Shown here: in pieces, positions 35,641 through 47,255 of the stretch
How positions within the stretch are numbered: position 1 is the stretch's first letter
How the letters are laid out: each line of letters starts with the position of its first letter
Source of the DNA: Datnioides undecimradiatus
Lineage: Eukaryota; Chordata; Actinopteri; Lobotiformes; Datnioididae
Direction of reading: 5' to 3'
Assembly: GCA_008933995.1 (NCBI GenBank)
Contig: WARS01000030.1
Location: 1,939,501 to 2,003,500, forward strand
DNA: 64,000 nt
Notes under the pieces: generated by a model
Seen by the model: only the letters and a program-made list of their open reading frames with translations
Told to the model about the DNA's origin: nothing
Database searches by the model: none
Position numbers and translations under genes: made by a program

Positions 35641-36105
35641 TTGCCCCTTTGGCCCACTGACCTTTGCCTAAGTCATATGTGACCCAGGAAGACCATAGAT
35701 GCTATATTTTTTTAATGAAAAACACAAAATTAAATTTAGCTAATGGCACATAATTGACAAGAAATCAAATCATATGTCTCATGAAAAAACACAACAGTGG
35801 ATCAAATTTTACCATAAGAAACAAGAAGGCTAAATAGCATGGACAGTTTTATTTTTCCCAACCAAACCTGCCAGTAAAAAAAGTTTTTTAGTTCTTTGAC
35901 TTAAAGGCAAAATCAAGGGTGTGCTGGGTCTTCAGGGGAAATCCATTTACTCGTCTTTATGTCAGCACCCCTGATTAAACCAGGACTAATACATGCGTTT
36001 TTTTTATGTAGTGGTCAGAGAAGGGCCTGTCTGTGGTTAAGGATTTTTATATTAACAACACATTTGCGTCCTTGGTGCAACTTCATCCATTTTGTTCATC
36101 CTCCT
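35641..36105. other. Edge of the inverted arm and unassigned DNA
   Basis: To about 35800 the reverse complement still resembles 9770-9850 (attagctaaa, catatgtgacc). From 35800 to 36105 I see only AT-rich DNA with no gene or repeat I can name. This interval must contain the outer breakpoint of the inversion. Confidence 0.5.
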
Positions 36106-38939
36106 CAGCTTTTGCGACAGGTCCCACTTTAGTGGGTGCGTTTTCTGTTGTGAGCTGAAGAAGCAGATATACTGTGTATTTTCAAAATCTGACGAGCTAC
36201 TGAAACTAAACTCATTTTCCCTTCAAGAACATGAAAAGGCACAGTATTCTGAGTTGGAAACTTGATTCTAACAGCTCTTGTGAGGAAATGACAGCTGTTG
36301 CGACAGGGCCCATTTTAAATGAGGGCGTTTTACTGTTGTGAGCTGAAGATATTATGTGCATTTTCATAATCTGAAGACATACTGACAGCAAACTCATTTT
36401 CCCTTCAAGAACATGAAAATGTACAGTATTCTGCATTGGAAATGACTGCATTCACTATCACTGCTATTTGAGTGAGTGCGTTTTACTGTTGTGAGCTGTG
36501 GAAGCAGATATTCTGTGAATTTTCATAATCTGAGGACATACTGACAGGAAACTCATTTTCCCTTCAACAACGTTAAAATACACAGTAACATGAGTTGGAA
36601 ACTTAATTCTAACAGCTTTTTTTTGGAAATGACAACATTCACGATCACCGCTATTTGAGTGAGTGCGTTTTACTGTTGTGAGCTGTGGAAGCAGATATAG
36701 TGTGTATTTTCATCATCTCAACACTTACTGGCAGCAAACTCATTTTCCCTTTAAGAACATCAAAACGCACAGTATTCTGAGTTGGAAACTTGATTCTAAC
36801 AGCTTTTGTTAAGAAATGACTGAATTCACTGTCAGCGCTATTTGAGCGAGTGCGTTTTACTGTTGTGAATTGTGGTAGCAGATTTTCTGTGTATTTTCAT
36901 GCGCTGGAAACTTGATTCTACCAGCTTGTGTTTGGAAATGACATTTGCAACAGTGCCCATTTTAGTGAGTGCGTTTTAATGTTGAGAATTGAAGAAGCAG
37001 ATATACTGTGTATTTTCAAAATCTGAAGATTTACTGACAGCAAACTCATTTTCCCTTCAAGAACATCAAAATGCACAGCATTCTGCATTGGAAACTTGAT
37101 TCTAACAGCTTTTGTTTGGAAATGACAACATTCACTATCACCGCTATTTGAGTGAGTGCATTTTACTGTTGTGAGTTGTGGTAGCAGATATACTGTGTAT
37201 TTTCATCATCTGAAGACTTACTGAAAGAAAACTAATTTTCCCTTCAAGAACATCAAAATGCACAGCATTCTGCATTGGAAACTTGATTCTAACGGCTTTT
37301 GTTTGGAAATGACAACATTCACTATCACCGCTATTTGAGTGAGTGCATTTTACTGTTGTGAGTTGTGGTAGCAGATATACTGTGTATTTTCATCATCTGA
37401 AGACTTACTGAAAGAAAACTAATTTTCCCTTCAAGAACATCAAAATGCACAGCATTCTGCATTGGAAACTTGATTCTAACGGCTTTTGTTTGGCAAAATG
37501 ACAACATTCACTAGCACCGCTATTTGAGTGAGTGAATTTTACTGTGGAAGCAGATATTCTGTGTATTTTCCTAATCTGAGGACATACTGACAGGAAACTC
37601 ATTTTCCCTTCAACAACATTAGAATACACTGTAATATGAGTTGGAAACTTAATTCTAACAGCTTTCGTTTGGAAATGACAACATTCAACATCTGTTTACT
37701 GTTGAGAGCTGTGGAAGCAGATATAGTGTGTATTTTCATCATCTCAACACTTACTGGCAGCAAACTCATTTTCCCTTTAAGAACATCAAAACGCACAGTA
37801 TTCTGAGTTGGAAACTTGATTCTAACAGCTTTTGTTAAGAAATGACTGCATTCACTATCACCGTTATTTGAGCGAGTGCGTTTTACTGTTGTGAGTTGTG
37901 GTAGCAGATATACTGTGCATTTTCATCATCTGAAGACTTACTGAATGAAAACTAATTTTCCCTCCAACAACATCAAAATGCACAGCATTGTGCGTTGGAA
38001 ACTTGATTCTAACAGCTTTTAAGAAATGACTGCATTCACTGTCAGCGCTATTCGAGTGAGATATATTGTGTATTTTCATCATCTGAAGACATACTGACAG
38101 GAAACTCATTTTCCCTTCAACAACGTCAAAATACACAGTATTAAGAGTTGGAAACGTAATTCCAACAGCTTTTGTTTGGAAATGACAACATTTGCAACAG
38201 TGCCCATTTTTAGTGAGTGCATTTTATTGTTGAGAGCTGAAGAAGCAGTAAGTGTTTGCTGCCAGTAAGTGTTCATCATCTGAACACTTACTGGCAGCAA
38301 ACTCATTTTCCCTTTAAGAACATCAAAACGTACAGTATTCTGAGTTGGAAACTTGATTCTAACAGCTTTTGTTAAGAAATGACAACATTCACTATCACCG
38401 CTATTTGAGTGAGTGCGTTTTACTGTTGTGAGCTGTGGAAGCAGATATACTGTGTATTTTCATCATCTGAAGATTTACTGAAACAAAACTAATTTTCCCT
38501 TCAAGAACATCAAAATGCACAGTATTCTGCATTGGAAACTTAATTCTAATAGCTTTTGTTAAGAAATGCCTGCATTCACTATCACCGGTATTTGAGTATG
38601 TTTTACTGTTGTCAGCTGTGGAAGGAGATATTCTGTGTATTTTCCTAATCTGAGGACATACTGACAGGAAACTCATTTTCCCTTCAACAACGTTAAAATG
38701 CACAGTATTCTGCATTGGAAACTTGATTCTAACTGATTTTGTTAAGAAATGACTGAATTCACTATCAGCGCTATTTGAGTGAGTGCGTTTTGCTGTTGTG
38801 AGCTGTGGTATCAGATATACTGTGTATTTTCGTCTTCTGAAGACTTACCGAAAGTAAATTCAGTATCCCTTCAAGAACATCAAAATGCACAGTATTCTAT
38901 GTTGGAAACTTGATTCTAACAGCTTTTGTTTGGAAATGA
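36106..38939 (+). repeat. Diverged satellite array, right arm
   Basis: About 15 plus-strand units (ttttactgttgtgagctg, gtattttcatcatctgaaga, cattttcccttcaagaacat, gcacagtattctg). Many carry caacattcactatcaccgctatttgag, a local subfamily. Several units are truncated (for example near 37540, 37700 and 38060). A tandem near-identical pair of units lies at about 37080-37480. Minus-strand frames of 65-104 codons here repeat MQNTVHFDVLEGKMS-like peptides and are by-products of the repeat. Confidence 0.9.
38254..38302. repeat. Perfect 21-bp inverted repeat with 7-nt loop
   Basis: The arm gtttgctgcc-agtaagtgttc (38254-38274) is the exact reverse complement of 38282-38302, separated by atcatct. The right arm is ordinary satellite sequence. 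The left arm replaces the gatatactgtgtatttt that neighbouring units have at this place. Confidence 0.9.
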
Positions 38940-39029
38940 ATATTCAGTACAATAACAACAATGATAATAGTAATACAATAATAATAAATGGTAGCAGTGG
39001 TCAATGAGCAGGTAGGAGGAGCCAGGCCA

Positions 39030-39490
39030 CAGCTCAAGTGTATTGGTCTGGTCCACCAGACCACCAGAGGTTGTTTAGCCCTGGAGCCACAGGTATCTGT
39101 ATAGAGAGATATATAGAGAGAGAGGGATCAGAGAGAACAAGCACGATAGGAGAGAGAGGACATAAAGTTAATGACATTTGGAATAGTTTACAGATGTGAG
39201 AATGGGTCTGAGGAGAGAGAGAGGAGAGAAGTGTGGAGATGATCATGGGACATCCCGCAGCAACCTAGGCTTACAGCAGCATAACGGAGGGATGGCATTA
39301 AGGAGTAATTGTGTCTAACTATGGGTTTAGTCATAATAATAACTAAGGCTAGCACTAGGTGTAAGCTTTGTCAAACAGGAAGGTTTTAAGCTCAATTTTA
39401 AAAGTAGAGAGGGGGTCTGCCTCTCAAACCCAAACTGGCAGCTGGTTTTACAGGAGAGGCTTGGCTAGGCTACGGCTTGTCTTACTGATC
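39030..39490 (-). mobile_element. L2-type LINE: ORF2 C-terminus and 3' UTR
   Basis: On the minus strand the sequence reads NQLPVWV, then LSTFKIELKTFLFDKAYT and a stop. This is the C-terminal end of ORF2 of a very common fish LINE, followed by its 3' UTR (cctaggttgctgcgggatg). A related copy covering an upstream part lies at 49835-50695, also on the minus strand. A GA-rich stretch lies at 39095-39225. Confidence 0.6.
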
Positions 39491-41368
39491 ATTTCTGTTG
39501 CACTGCTGCTCCTGTTCATTATGTTCTAACTTCTGACTTAGAAAATGGAATGTATGCTATTGTGTAAACTAATTATATACCACATCTGTTATGGATATGG
39601 ATATAACATCATTTATTTAGTCTTTCACTGATCATTTGTCAAACATCATTTATTACCTACAACCTCCACCTGCAGATTCTGGCATACAGCTGTAGCCTAG
39701 TGCTGAACCCACAGATGCTTCCAGGAACTCATAACTGCTGTTGTCACATGTTCCACACAGGGAACAGAAAAGCACTAGGGGATGTACCCAAATGCAGATA
39801 CAGAACACAGAGTAAACAATTCAAAAGGTTTTAAAACAAAAAATAACACAAAGCTTAACCTGCTGCCTCTGCCTTCATCCTCCTCAGGCCGCGGTTTTTG
39901 GCACAAAGGTATGATTCACACCTTCACTTGCAGTAACTTTAAAAAAATCTCAAGCCACCATCTATAGCCTCCGCCTATACCTCCTTCAAGTGGACTACAG
40001 AAACTCCCACTTCCATCTGAAAATTCTGTCTGAAAGCTGCAAACTAAACCTCCATCACCATTCTGACAAGTAGCCTGCCATCAAATACTTACTTCACCAA
40101 CTTTGTCAGAGAGGTGAAATGCAAGAAAAACAGAGCCACAATTTAAAACATGTCTGCAGCCCAGCAATCTGCAGCATCCTCCGACTTAAGAATGTGACTT
40201 AACACAGAGCTGCACTTCCTGCCTCTCCCGCCAGCAGCACCACCTAATCTTTAATGTGAAAACTGAAAGTTGCATCCAAAACCTCCACATAGAGCCTTGA
40301 CCAGTAACCTGCCATCAAATACTTACCACCACACGAAGCCTGTAGCCACCTTTACCTATATAAAACTGCAACCTTTGCCAGACACCTTGACCTCCATTTG
40401 TACGTGTCTTTATACTCAGACTGGATTTTCCTGCAGTCCATTAAGGTTTCTTGAACAGGAAAAAAGAACAATTCCTTTTAACCCTACTTTCACAACAAGT
40501 TTGGTGTTTAGTTCAATAAAACACTCAGACATATAAAGTGATCCTGTGTACTATGATGTATGACACGTGTTTAAATAGTAAATCAGTTGCAGGTGTCATC
40601 AAATGTAAAGTGGCTAAACACTCCTAAAATCCTGATCCAGGGTAACAGGAAATTTAGAAATGTCTTTTATATAAATATACACATCTATCATTTATAATAT
40701 ATTTAAAAGCTTTATTCTGCTATAAATCTGTAGCAACAAACTTGTAGTTAACAGGCCTGTGTAAGGAACTATTTCATGAAGAAAAACTACAAGTTCATAG
40801 TCATGTGAGCATGTAATGACTCAAATACTAGATCTATGAGCACAACTATCTGGACCAAAGTTATCACTCATCCTTGAAGTCATGTATATTATGTTGATCC
40901 TCTATACAGAAAACAATCTGTCATATTAAAAACATACTCAATTGGTATTTTAGATAAATGCAAAGCCTGACTCCAAAAGAGTCCATAAAAGCTGCATGTA
41001 GATGCAGCTGCTTCAGAGAACTGAGCTCTTTCTTACTCTGAGTGAACCATTATATTGTGTTTTTCTCAGTAACTGTGCTTTAAATCACTGTACTTCAATG
41101 CGAAAATGCATAATGAGACAGTTTAGGTTTTGTTTTGAATCATGTTAACATCATGACACCAATCAGAAGTCCTTCAGTAAACTTTTTCTCCCTAGCTTGA
41201 ACTGACTGTGACTGCATGACACACATGCATACAACATGAAACAGATCCAGTTAAAGAAGCTGTATTTATCTGAGAGGTGGACATTTTGCAGACATTCATC
41301 TTTGTGTTAATGACACTTGTGCAGGTAGATTCCGTCAGAATGGCCCATATTTCTTTTAACAATGCCCT
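39491..41368. other. No recognised gene
   Basis: AT-rich DNA without recognisable coding blocks; frames at 39782 and 40270 have no domain. A minus-strand AATAAA at about 40711-40716 (plus tttatt) could serve the candidate terminal exon at 41369-41419. Nothing else supportable. Confidence 0.5.
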
Positions 41369-41419
41369 TTATGTGGACAGGCTGAGCTCCTTCCGGATGT
41401 TGTTGCAGTCCTTCACCAC
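41369..41419 (-). CDS. Candidate terminal coding exon of a host gene
   Basis: The minus strand has a pyrimidine-rich acceptor (tgctgcacccccag) followed by 16 codons, VVKDCNNIRKELSLST, and a TAA at 41369. Codon use is GC-ending (ctg, ctc, gtg, aag), unlike the AT-rich surroundings, which suggests a conserved exon. I do not recognise the protein. Upstream exons would lie to the right; 43992-44040 and 45283-45454 are possible members, but I could not join them in one frame, so at least one exon would be missing. Confidence 0.35.
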   Translation of the reverse strand: MVKDCNNIRKELSLST

Positions 41420-41755
41420 CTGGGGGTGCAGCAGGACAAAACATGCAGGGTGAACAGTCAGAATTGAGGAGTTGAAAAACACAGAGAAAACATTGAAGAT
41501 GATTTTGTGTGCTGTTTTAGTTTGCATGTGTACCAACGTCCATGATTAGTACTTACAAGCACTGATGTGTCTTGTAACAGCAGTGGACTCTATTGTGAAC
41601 ACTGAAGTGGTAAAATGGAACTACATTTTTCCCAGAGGAAATGTATCAAGCACATATGAACCTTTGTGAGAACAGAAAACATAACTTATTGACTTTTATT
41701 GCTGCAGAGGAGAGAACTATAAAAATTACATCTTTGTGTTTTGGGCCTTAAAATA

Positions 41756-42170
41756 TAGAATAGAATGCTTTATTGTCACTGTAAAGCAGCAATGCAATGA
41801 GATTTAAAGTGCCACATCTGATCAGAGTTAAAGTGTTTTAAAAATGCATTTCAAAAACACACACCAGCCAACAGAAGTGGGATGATAAAAAGAAAATAAA
41901 TAGATAATCAATACTAGTGAAAGAAAAAAAAAAATCAGGTTATTGTAAGTAGCAGAGGGCAGGCACTATGGAGCAAACAGTGGGACGGCAGACAGGGCAA
42001 ACAGTGGGACGGCAGTACCTCCTCAGCTGCTCCAGGTACCTCAGTCCAGTGTGGAGGGCTATGTTGATGGTGTCTTCAGTTGATCTGTTTGCTCTGTAGG
42101 CAAGGGGTCAAAGCTGGGAGGATTTGTCCTACTGATTTGTCCAGGATTGGTGGTTGTAGCTAAGTCTCCG
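41756..42170 (-). mobile_element. CR1/L2/Rex1-group LINE fragment
   Basis: On the minus strand 42170-41990 reads LDKSVGQILPALT, then after a slip ANRSTEDTINIALHTGLRYLE, the N-terminal reverse transcriptase motif with R-x-N-R-S-T-x-D of these LINEs. It is joined to a 3' end (gtgacaataaagcattctattc) at 41756-41790. Most of ORF2 is missing. A 22-base direct repeat (gcaaacagtgggacggcag) is duplicated at 41972-42015. Confidence 0.5.
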
Positions 42171-42672
42171 TTATGATCATCGGGTAGCAATTGCAAATGG
42201 TGGGATTTCCAGAGATATGTAGATCCAGTTCTTCCGTTTTGTGTAATGGATCTTGCTTTGGAGAGGAAGAAACTTGATACTGGCGGCTTGTGCGGTTGTT
42301 TCCTCAGTCGGGCTCATAGGCCTGCCCGACAGCCCTGCTTTTGCCTTCCCTCCCCACGCCGTTTGCCATGCCTCTCCAAAGCGACAGCAATCCAGGTAGA
42401 GCCTGGTGGCTTCACTATGTCCTGTGGGATGTTGTGAGATTGGTGGAAGGTGTGCACAACATTGATCTGGCACCACAGTCTTATAAGCAGGTCTGTAGAC
42501 GTGTCTTGCCTGTGAACACATCCTTACATGGATTACAAACACTGCACATACTATCAAATAACACTGTATCAGAGAGCCACAAGCCACTGTGTCCATGCAT
42601 GCCTCCATCTTTAGTTATATATTTATTATATATGATGCATTTTTGTTACTTAAAGTAACAAAACAATAAGTA
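42171..42672. other. No recognised gene
   Basis: A 143-codon minus-strand frame (42177-42608) and 63- and 105-codon plus-strand frames overlap here. None has a recognisable domain or good splice context. GC content is higher at 42280-42480. It may be old transposon sequence attached to the LINE on its left. Confidence 0.3.
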
Positions 42673-43540
42673 GTGAGAATTTGCTCTGCAAACATTATAT
42701 GGACTGATGAAAGTAAGATTGTTCTTTTTGGGTCCAAGGGCTGCAGACAGTTTGTCAGACGACCCCCAAACACTGAATTCAAGCCACAGTACACTCTGAA
42801 GACCATGAAGCATGGTGGTGCAAGCATCATGATATGGGGCTGTTTCTCTTACTATGGTGTCGGGCCTATTTATCGCATACCAGGGATCATGGATCAATTT
42901 GCTTATATCAAATTGAAGAGGTCACGCTGCCTTATGCTGAAGTGGAAACACCCTTGAAATGGGTGTTTCAACAAGACAACAACCCCAACAACGCACCAGT
43001 AAGCGAGCAGCATCTTGGTTCCAGACCAAGTGTGGCCAGCCCAATCCCCGGACCTTAATCCAATAGAAAACTTGTGGGGTGACATCAAAAATGCTGTTTC
43101 TGAGGCAAAACCAAGAAATGCAGAGGAATTGTGGTTGTCAAATCATCCTGGGCTAGAATACCTGTTTACAGGTGCCAGAAGTTGGTCGACTCCACGCAGC
43201 ACAGATGTGAAGCAGTTCTCAAAAACAGTGGTTATACAACTAAATATTAGTTTAGTGATTCACAGGAATGTTAAATCTTAACATTTTTTTCAGTTTATTG
43301 GGTAAATATTTGAGTTTGTAATGAAAAATGCAGACACCGCTATTTTTTTGAACAGCCCAATATAATTTTTTCCTTCATTTTCTGAAAGTAATTTAAAATA
43401 CTGATACATTTTTCTTCATGTTTTGATGTAAAATATAATGTGCAGTGTTCCCAATGAATAGAAATGAAACAATATAAGGATTTTGAGCTTTACTCATGTT
43501 TTAAAAAACACTGCTATTATTTTAAACACAACTGTATATC
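42673..43540 (+). pseudogene. Tc1/mariner transposase, 5'-truncated and frameshifted
   Basis: The frame opens with ANIIWTDESKIVLFGSKGC, containing the first catalytic aspartate (TDES). It runs through HGGASIMIWGCFSYYGVGP to about 42957. The sense shifts frame to KWVFQQDNNPNNA (second aspartate), then again to [18 protein letters not shown] (the DDE-type glutamate). At least two frameshifts and a degraded C-terminus make it inactive. The N-terminal paired-like DNA-binding domain and left inverted repeat are absent. The ctgctattattttaaacacaactg near 43510-43535 looks like the 3' flank of such elements. Family certain, subfamily not. Confidence 0.9.
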
Positions 43541-43689
43541 AGCAATGATGGAAAACATATCAACAAATTAAGCATCAGAATTTTTGCCCTTGGACCACAG
43601 CAGATGTCTTTGCCAAACTCCAAATGTTTCTGTATAGCTGACAATTGCTTTATCACAAAATAGTAAAACAGAAAATAGACTGCATTTGT

Positions 43690-43890
43690 ACAGTATATAG
43701 CTTTTTACCTTAATGCACAAAGTGCTTTACAATGGGGCTCTCATTCACACAATTGCATATGGAAGACAACAGAGCTGCCATGTGCTGGCCAGTGTATTGG
43801 GAGCAACTTAATGTTCAGCGTCTTGCCCGAGGGCACTTTGGCTTGTGGAAAAGAGGACCTCCTAATCCACAGCTGCCCGAAATTTTTAAA
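43690..43890. repeat. Common fish dispersed repeat
   Basis: The words aaagtgctttacaatgg, ccattcacacaatt, gctgccatgtgctggcc, gcgtcttgcccgagggcactt form the widespread teleost repeat that usually precedes LINE or SINE 3' ends. I assign no name. The 77-codon frame over it is not a gene. Confidence 0.5.
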
Positions 43891-43991
43891 AAATACACGA
43901 TATCATGGAAAGCATTATTTTCATCACACAGTACATGCAGTACAAGACAACAGCTTCAAGAATGATGTAACAAACTAAAATGTGTTATTAC

Positions 43992-44040
43992 CTCTGCACT
44001 TTGCTGTTGATGTTGCGATCGGTGTCTTCATAAGATGTTG
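43992..44040 (-). CDS. Weak candidate internal exon
   Basis: The minus strand shows gagttacag / 49 bases / gtaataa. One phase reads TSYEDTDRNINSKVQ without a stop. Splice signals are ordinary and the exon is short, so chance is a real possibility. If real it would belong with 41369-41419 and perhaps 45283-45454. Confidence 0.2.
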
Positions 44041-44600
44041 CTGTAACTCTATGATTACAGCTCTTCATGTTTTATTTTCAGGTTCAATCTCTGCATTAGT
44101 CTTTGCCTGCTCCCCCAGCCTAAAACAGACATAAATATGGAATGACTACACTTTTCACTTCATATTTTAAGAAATAATACAAATATGTGTGTAAATAAAT
44201 TAGGTGAATCCATCTAGCTACTTTTAATAGAGAAGAGTACTGCACACAGAAATTATTAAAAGACCCCAAGTGAGTCACAGAGTGAACTAAGGAGTATCAA
44301 CATAATTACTTTGGGAATATTATGATTCCATGGCTCAATGATACTAGACTAGAAAAATATATATTTTTAATCAAACTAGCCAGCCTATATTCAGTGGAAA
44401 CCTTTCAGTTGTTGTGGTCCATCATAACTACATATCCATCTAGACCTGCAATGGTACTATGACAATAAGCAGGTTAATAGCAATGCTGAACTGAAGTTGA
44501 GTTCTCTCCAACAAATAAGTTTAAATCTGGTTTCAACAATTTGAAATATCCTTAATTTTTGTGGTTTCAAACTGTTGAAGATACATGTCATTGGTTAGGG

Positions 44601-44633
44601 TTATTATCATCATCATCATCATCATCATTATCC
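44601..44633. repeat. (ATC)n microsatellite
   Basis: About ten ATC/ATT trinucleotides in plus-strand phase. The Ile-repeat frame across it is an artefact. Confidence 0.85.
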
Positions 44634-45282
44634 CCTTCAGAGAACTAACCTCAAAGGATATGTTCTCTGAATTTCTTGATTGGTGTTCAACAGAGTGGAG
44701 ATTTTCTTATTCAGTCTCTCATAGTGAGGCCAAAAGTTTTGGGGGGGTTTCTTGTTTCTTCTTCATTGGCTTTTTTTCTGATTTTCTTGGATGAAAACAT
44801 ATGGATAAAAAAACAGTGTAATACAAGACTCACATACAAACAAACCAAGCAAGCAATGTGAAAGCAATGTATGATTACTGGCTTGATTAATACTGCAAGT
44901 GAAACTTGATATGAACTGATATGGGTGTATATGGCTAAAATGTCGCTGCAGAATATTTACAAACTTCATATATATTTTCACAGTGAAAACGTTATTTTAT
45001 TGTCTCGTTTTTAATTTTACTGTCCGTTAGCTGCGTAGCCGAATCCATCTCATCAAAGTGTAAACATTATCATCGGTGGAAGTTACGTAACAAAATGCTA
45101 CCCTGTGATTGGATGTTTACTACCGCAATGCTGCTTGGGAATTGAAGTTCTCTGTGTTATAAATATGTTTTTCTGTCTTATTTTCTCTCTATTAATTATT
45201 CCATGTAAAGCCTTATTATAGAATTCAGTTGAAGCCCTTTCCTTCCTCCTTGCCATCACGCCACTTAACAGAAGAAACGTAC

Positions 45283-45454
45283 ATTTTTGTCGTGACTTCC
45301 TGTCTGTTGGAGAGCTGCGGGAGTTGACTTCGTTAGGGTTCTTCATACACGGACGCGTGTCCCGTTTAAACAGGTCTTCCGTCATTTCTTCTTCGGTCTG
45401 TGGATCATGAACATGCGCAGTGTCATGCAATACAACAACAGCGGTCCGAGACAT
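45283..45454 (-). CDS. Candidate first exon of a minus-strand gene
   Basis: An ATG at 45454 opens MSRTAVVVLHDTAHVHDPQ, then TEEEMTEDLFKRDTRPCMKN and NEVNSRSSPTDRKSRQK, ending at a GTACGT donor at 45277-45282. Without splicing the frame would run to 45098 (118 codons) through AT-rich DNA with poor coding character. The start sits inside a CpG-dense patch, as expected for a vertebrate first exon. The peptide is hydrophilic with an acidic then a basic part; I do not recognise it. Confidence 0.4.
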
Positions 45455-45720
45455 TTTTCCATCTGTCGCGAGGGAGAAAGACGTTTAACGACAACCGTTA
45501 ACTCACGCGCTAGCTTGCCATAGTAACGAGCTAAACGTTTCGCTAGCTAGCACAGCTTGTCAGTTTAAAGCTGGGCAGTGACGCGACGGTGAAGTTTAAC
45601 AGTAACGTCTCTTTGAAAATGCACTTTTGAGTTTAAACTCAGCGGCGGGAAGCGCGCGAGCCATGAAGTCATCGCGCGTGTGTGTGCGTCAGATCCACGT
45701 CAGAGATACAGACTGAGACC
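45300..45720. promoter_or_regulatory. CpG-dense patch, likely CpG-island promoter
   Basis: I count about 35 CpG dinucleotides in 420 bases, against near absence in most of the window. This implies an unmethylated germline promoter. It overlaps the candidate exon at 45283-45454. A plus-strand tataaaa lies at about 45732. The nearest plus-strand coding sequence is a decayed LINE, so direction to the right is unsupported. Confidence 0.55.
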
Positions 45721-45794
45721 TGACAAATGTTGTATAAAAACTGTATTTTTAGAAGCTGTTCTGTACCAATACAAAAGAAAGTGAATTACCAACG

Positions 45795-46919
45795 TCTGTA
45801 ATCATGAAGTGCTTGGAGCGATCAGTCTCCCAGCACATCAGAGACTGCCTTCCCCCCTCCCTCGACCCCCACCAGTTTGCTTACAGGCCAAACCGGTCTA
45901 CGGAGGATGCCATCGCCCTCACACTCCACACAGTGCTGAGCCACCTGGAGAACAAGAAGAGCTATGTGAGGATGCTCTTTGTGGACTACAGCTCAGCGTT
46001 TAACACAATCATCCCGGACATTCTCTACAACAAACTACTCGAGCTACAGATCCCCCTCCCCACCTGCAACTGGATTAAAAACTTTCTGTTGAGTCGCCCA
46101 CAGTCTGAGACTCGGCCCCCACCACTCCTCCAGACTCACACTCAGCACTGGTTCCCCTCAAGGCTGCGTTCTGAGCCCCCTACTGTACACCCTGTACACC
46201 TACGACTGCTCTCCAACACACCCAACCAACCGCATTATAAAATATGCGGATGACACCACAGTGGTTGGACTCATCTGTGACGGGGACGAGACAGCATACA
46301 GGGCCAAGGTGGAGAAGCTGTCGCTCTGGTGCTCAGACAACAATCTGACCCTGAATGTCCACAAAACAAAAGAACTCATCATGGACTTCAGGAAGAACAG
46401 ACAGGACCACACCCCCTCCTCATAAACGGAGAACAGGTGGAAACTGTCACCACCTTCAGGTTTCTGGGCACCCTCATCTCCGCAGACCACTCCTGGACCT
46501 ACAACATCAAGGCCCTGGTTAAGAAGGCTCAGCAGCGGCTACACTTCCTGCGTGTCCTCAGGAAGAACAACCTGGACACGAAGCTGCTGCTGGCCTTCTA
46601 TCACTCCTCTATGGAGAGCGTACTGACGTACTGTCTGGGTGTGTGGTACGCAGGCTCCACAGCCGAGGACAGGATGGCAGTGCAGGGTCATAAACACTGC
46701 CCAAAAGATCATCGGCTCCCCTCTGCCCAGCCTGGAAAACGTCTCCACATCCTGCTGCCTAAGAAAGACCAAAGCCATCACAGGCGACCCCTCACACCCT
46801 GCCCACCCTCTGTTTGATCTGTTGCCCTCTGGGAGACGCTACAGATCAACAAAGTCCCACACCAGCAGACTGACAGACAGCTTCTTCCCCTGGGCCATAC
46901 GCACCGCAAACACCTATGG

Positions 46920-46959
<40 letters not shown>

Positions 46960-47255
46960 ATACACACACATGCACACACCACCCGGACAACAACCAACCC
47001 ATATTTATATTTTATATGTATATATTTATCTACATTGCACTACCACAGTCTACAGTATATGTGTACACAGACTACTCATCCCAGTTGTGCATATTGCACT
47101 TTCTCCTATGTATATTATACCCTCACCCTTCATGTCTCTGTTTTAAGAGAACACTGTTTCTTTATGCTCTCGTTTTTCTGCCCTTTTGTTCTGCCCCCCC
47201 ATGTACAATGACAATAAAGGACTATTCTATTCTTCTATTCAAAGTTTTTGTATAA
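45795..47255 (+). pseudogene. CR1/L2/Rex1-group LINE, 5'-truncated ORF2 and 3' end
   Basis: ORF2 enters inside reverse transcriptase: DPHQFAYRPNRSTEDAI, then YVRMLFVDYSSAFNTIIP (first catalytic Asp). After a frame break comes KYADDTTVVGLICDGDETAY (catalytic YADD at about 46240), then VETVTTFRFLGTLISADHSW, FYHSSMESVLTYCLGVWY and LFDLLPSGRRYRSTKSHTSR. At least three frameshifts separate these blocks. No endonuclease domain remains. The 3' UTR contains the CA run at 46918-46976 and ends gacaataaaggactattctattc. Confidence 0.85.
46918..46976. repeat. CA microsatellite in LINE 3' UTR
   Basis: A run of CA with a few TA interruptions. It directly follows the last recognisable ORF2 codons (IRTANTYGY). 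Confidence 0.95.

Noticed and set aside
36212-38715. Family of minus-strand peptides with MQNTVHFDVLEGKMS-like sequence
   Set aside because: They recur because the satellite recurs; frames break in every unit, and the same peptides appear at 6271, 10815, 31476 and 32242.
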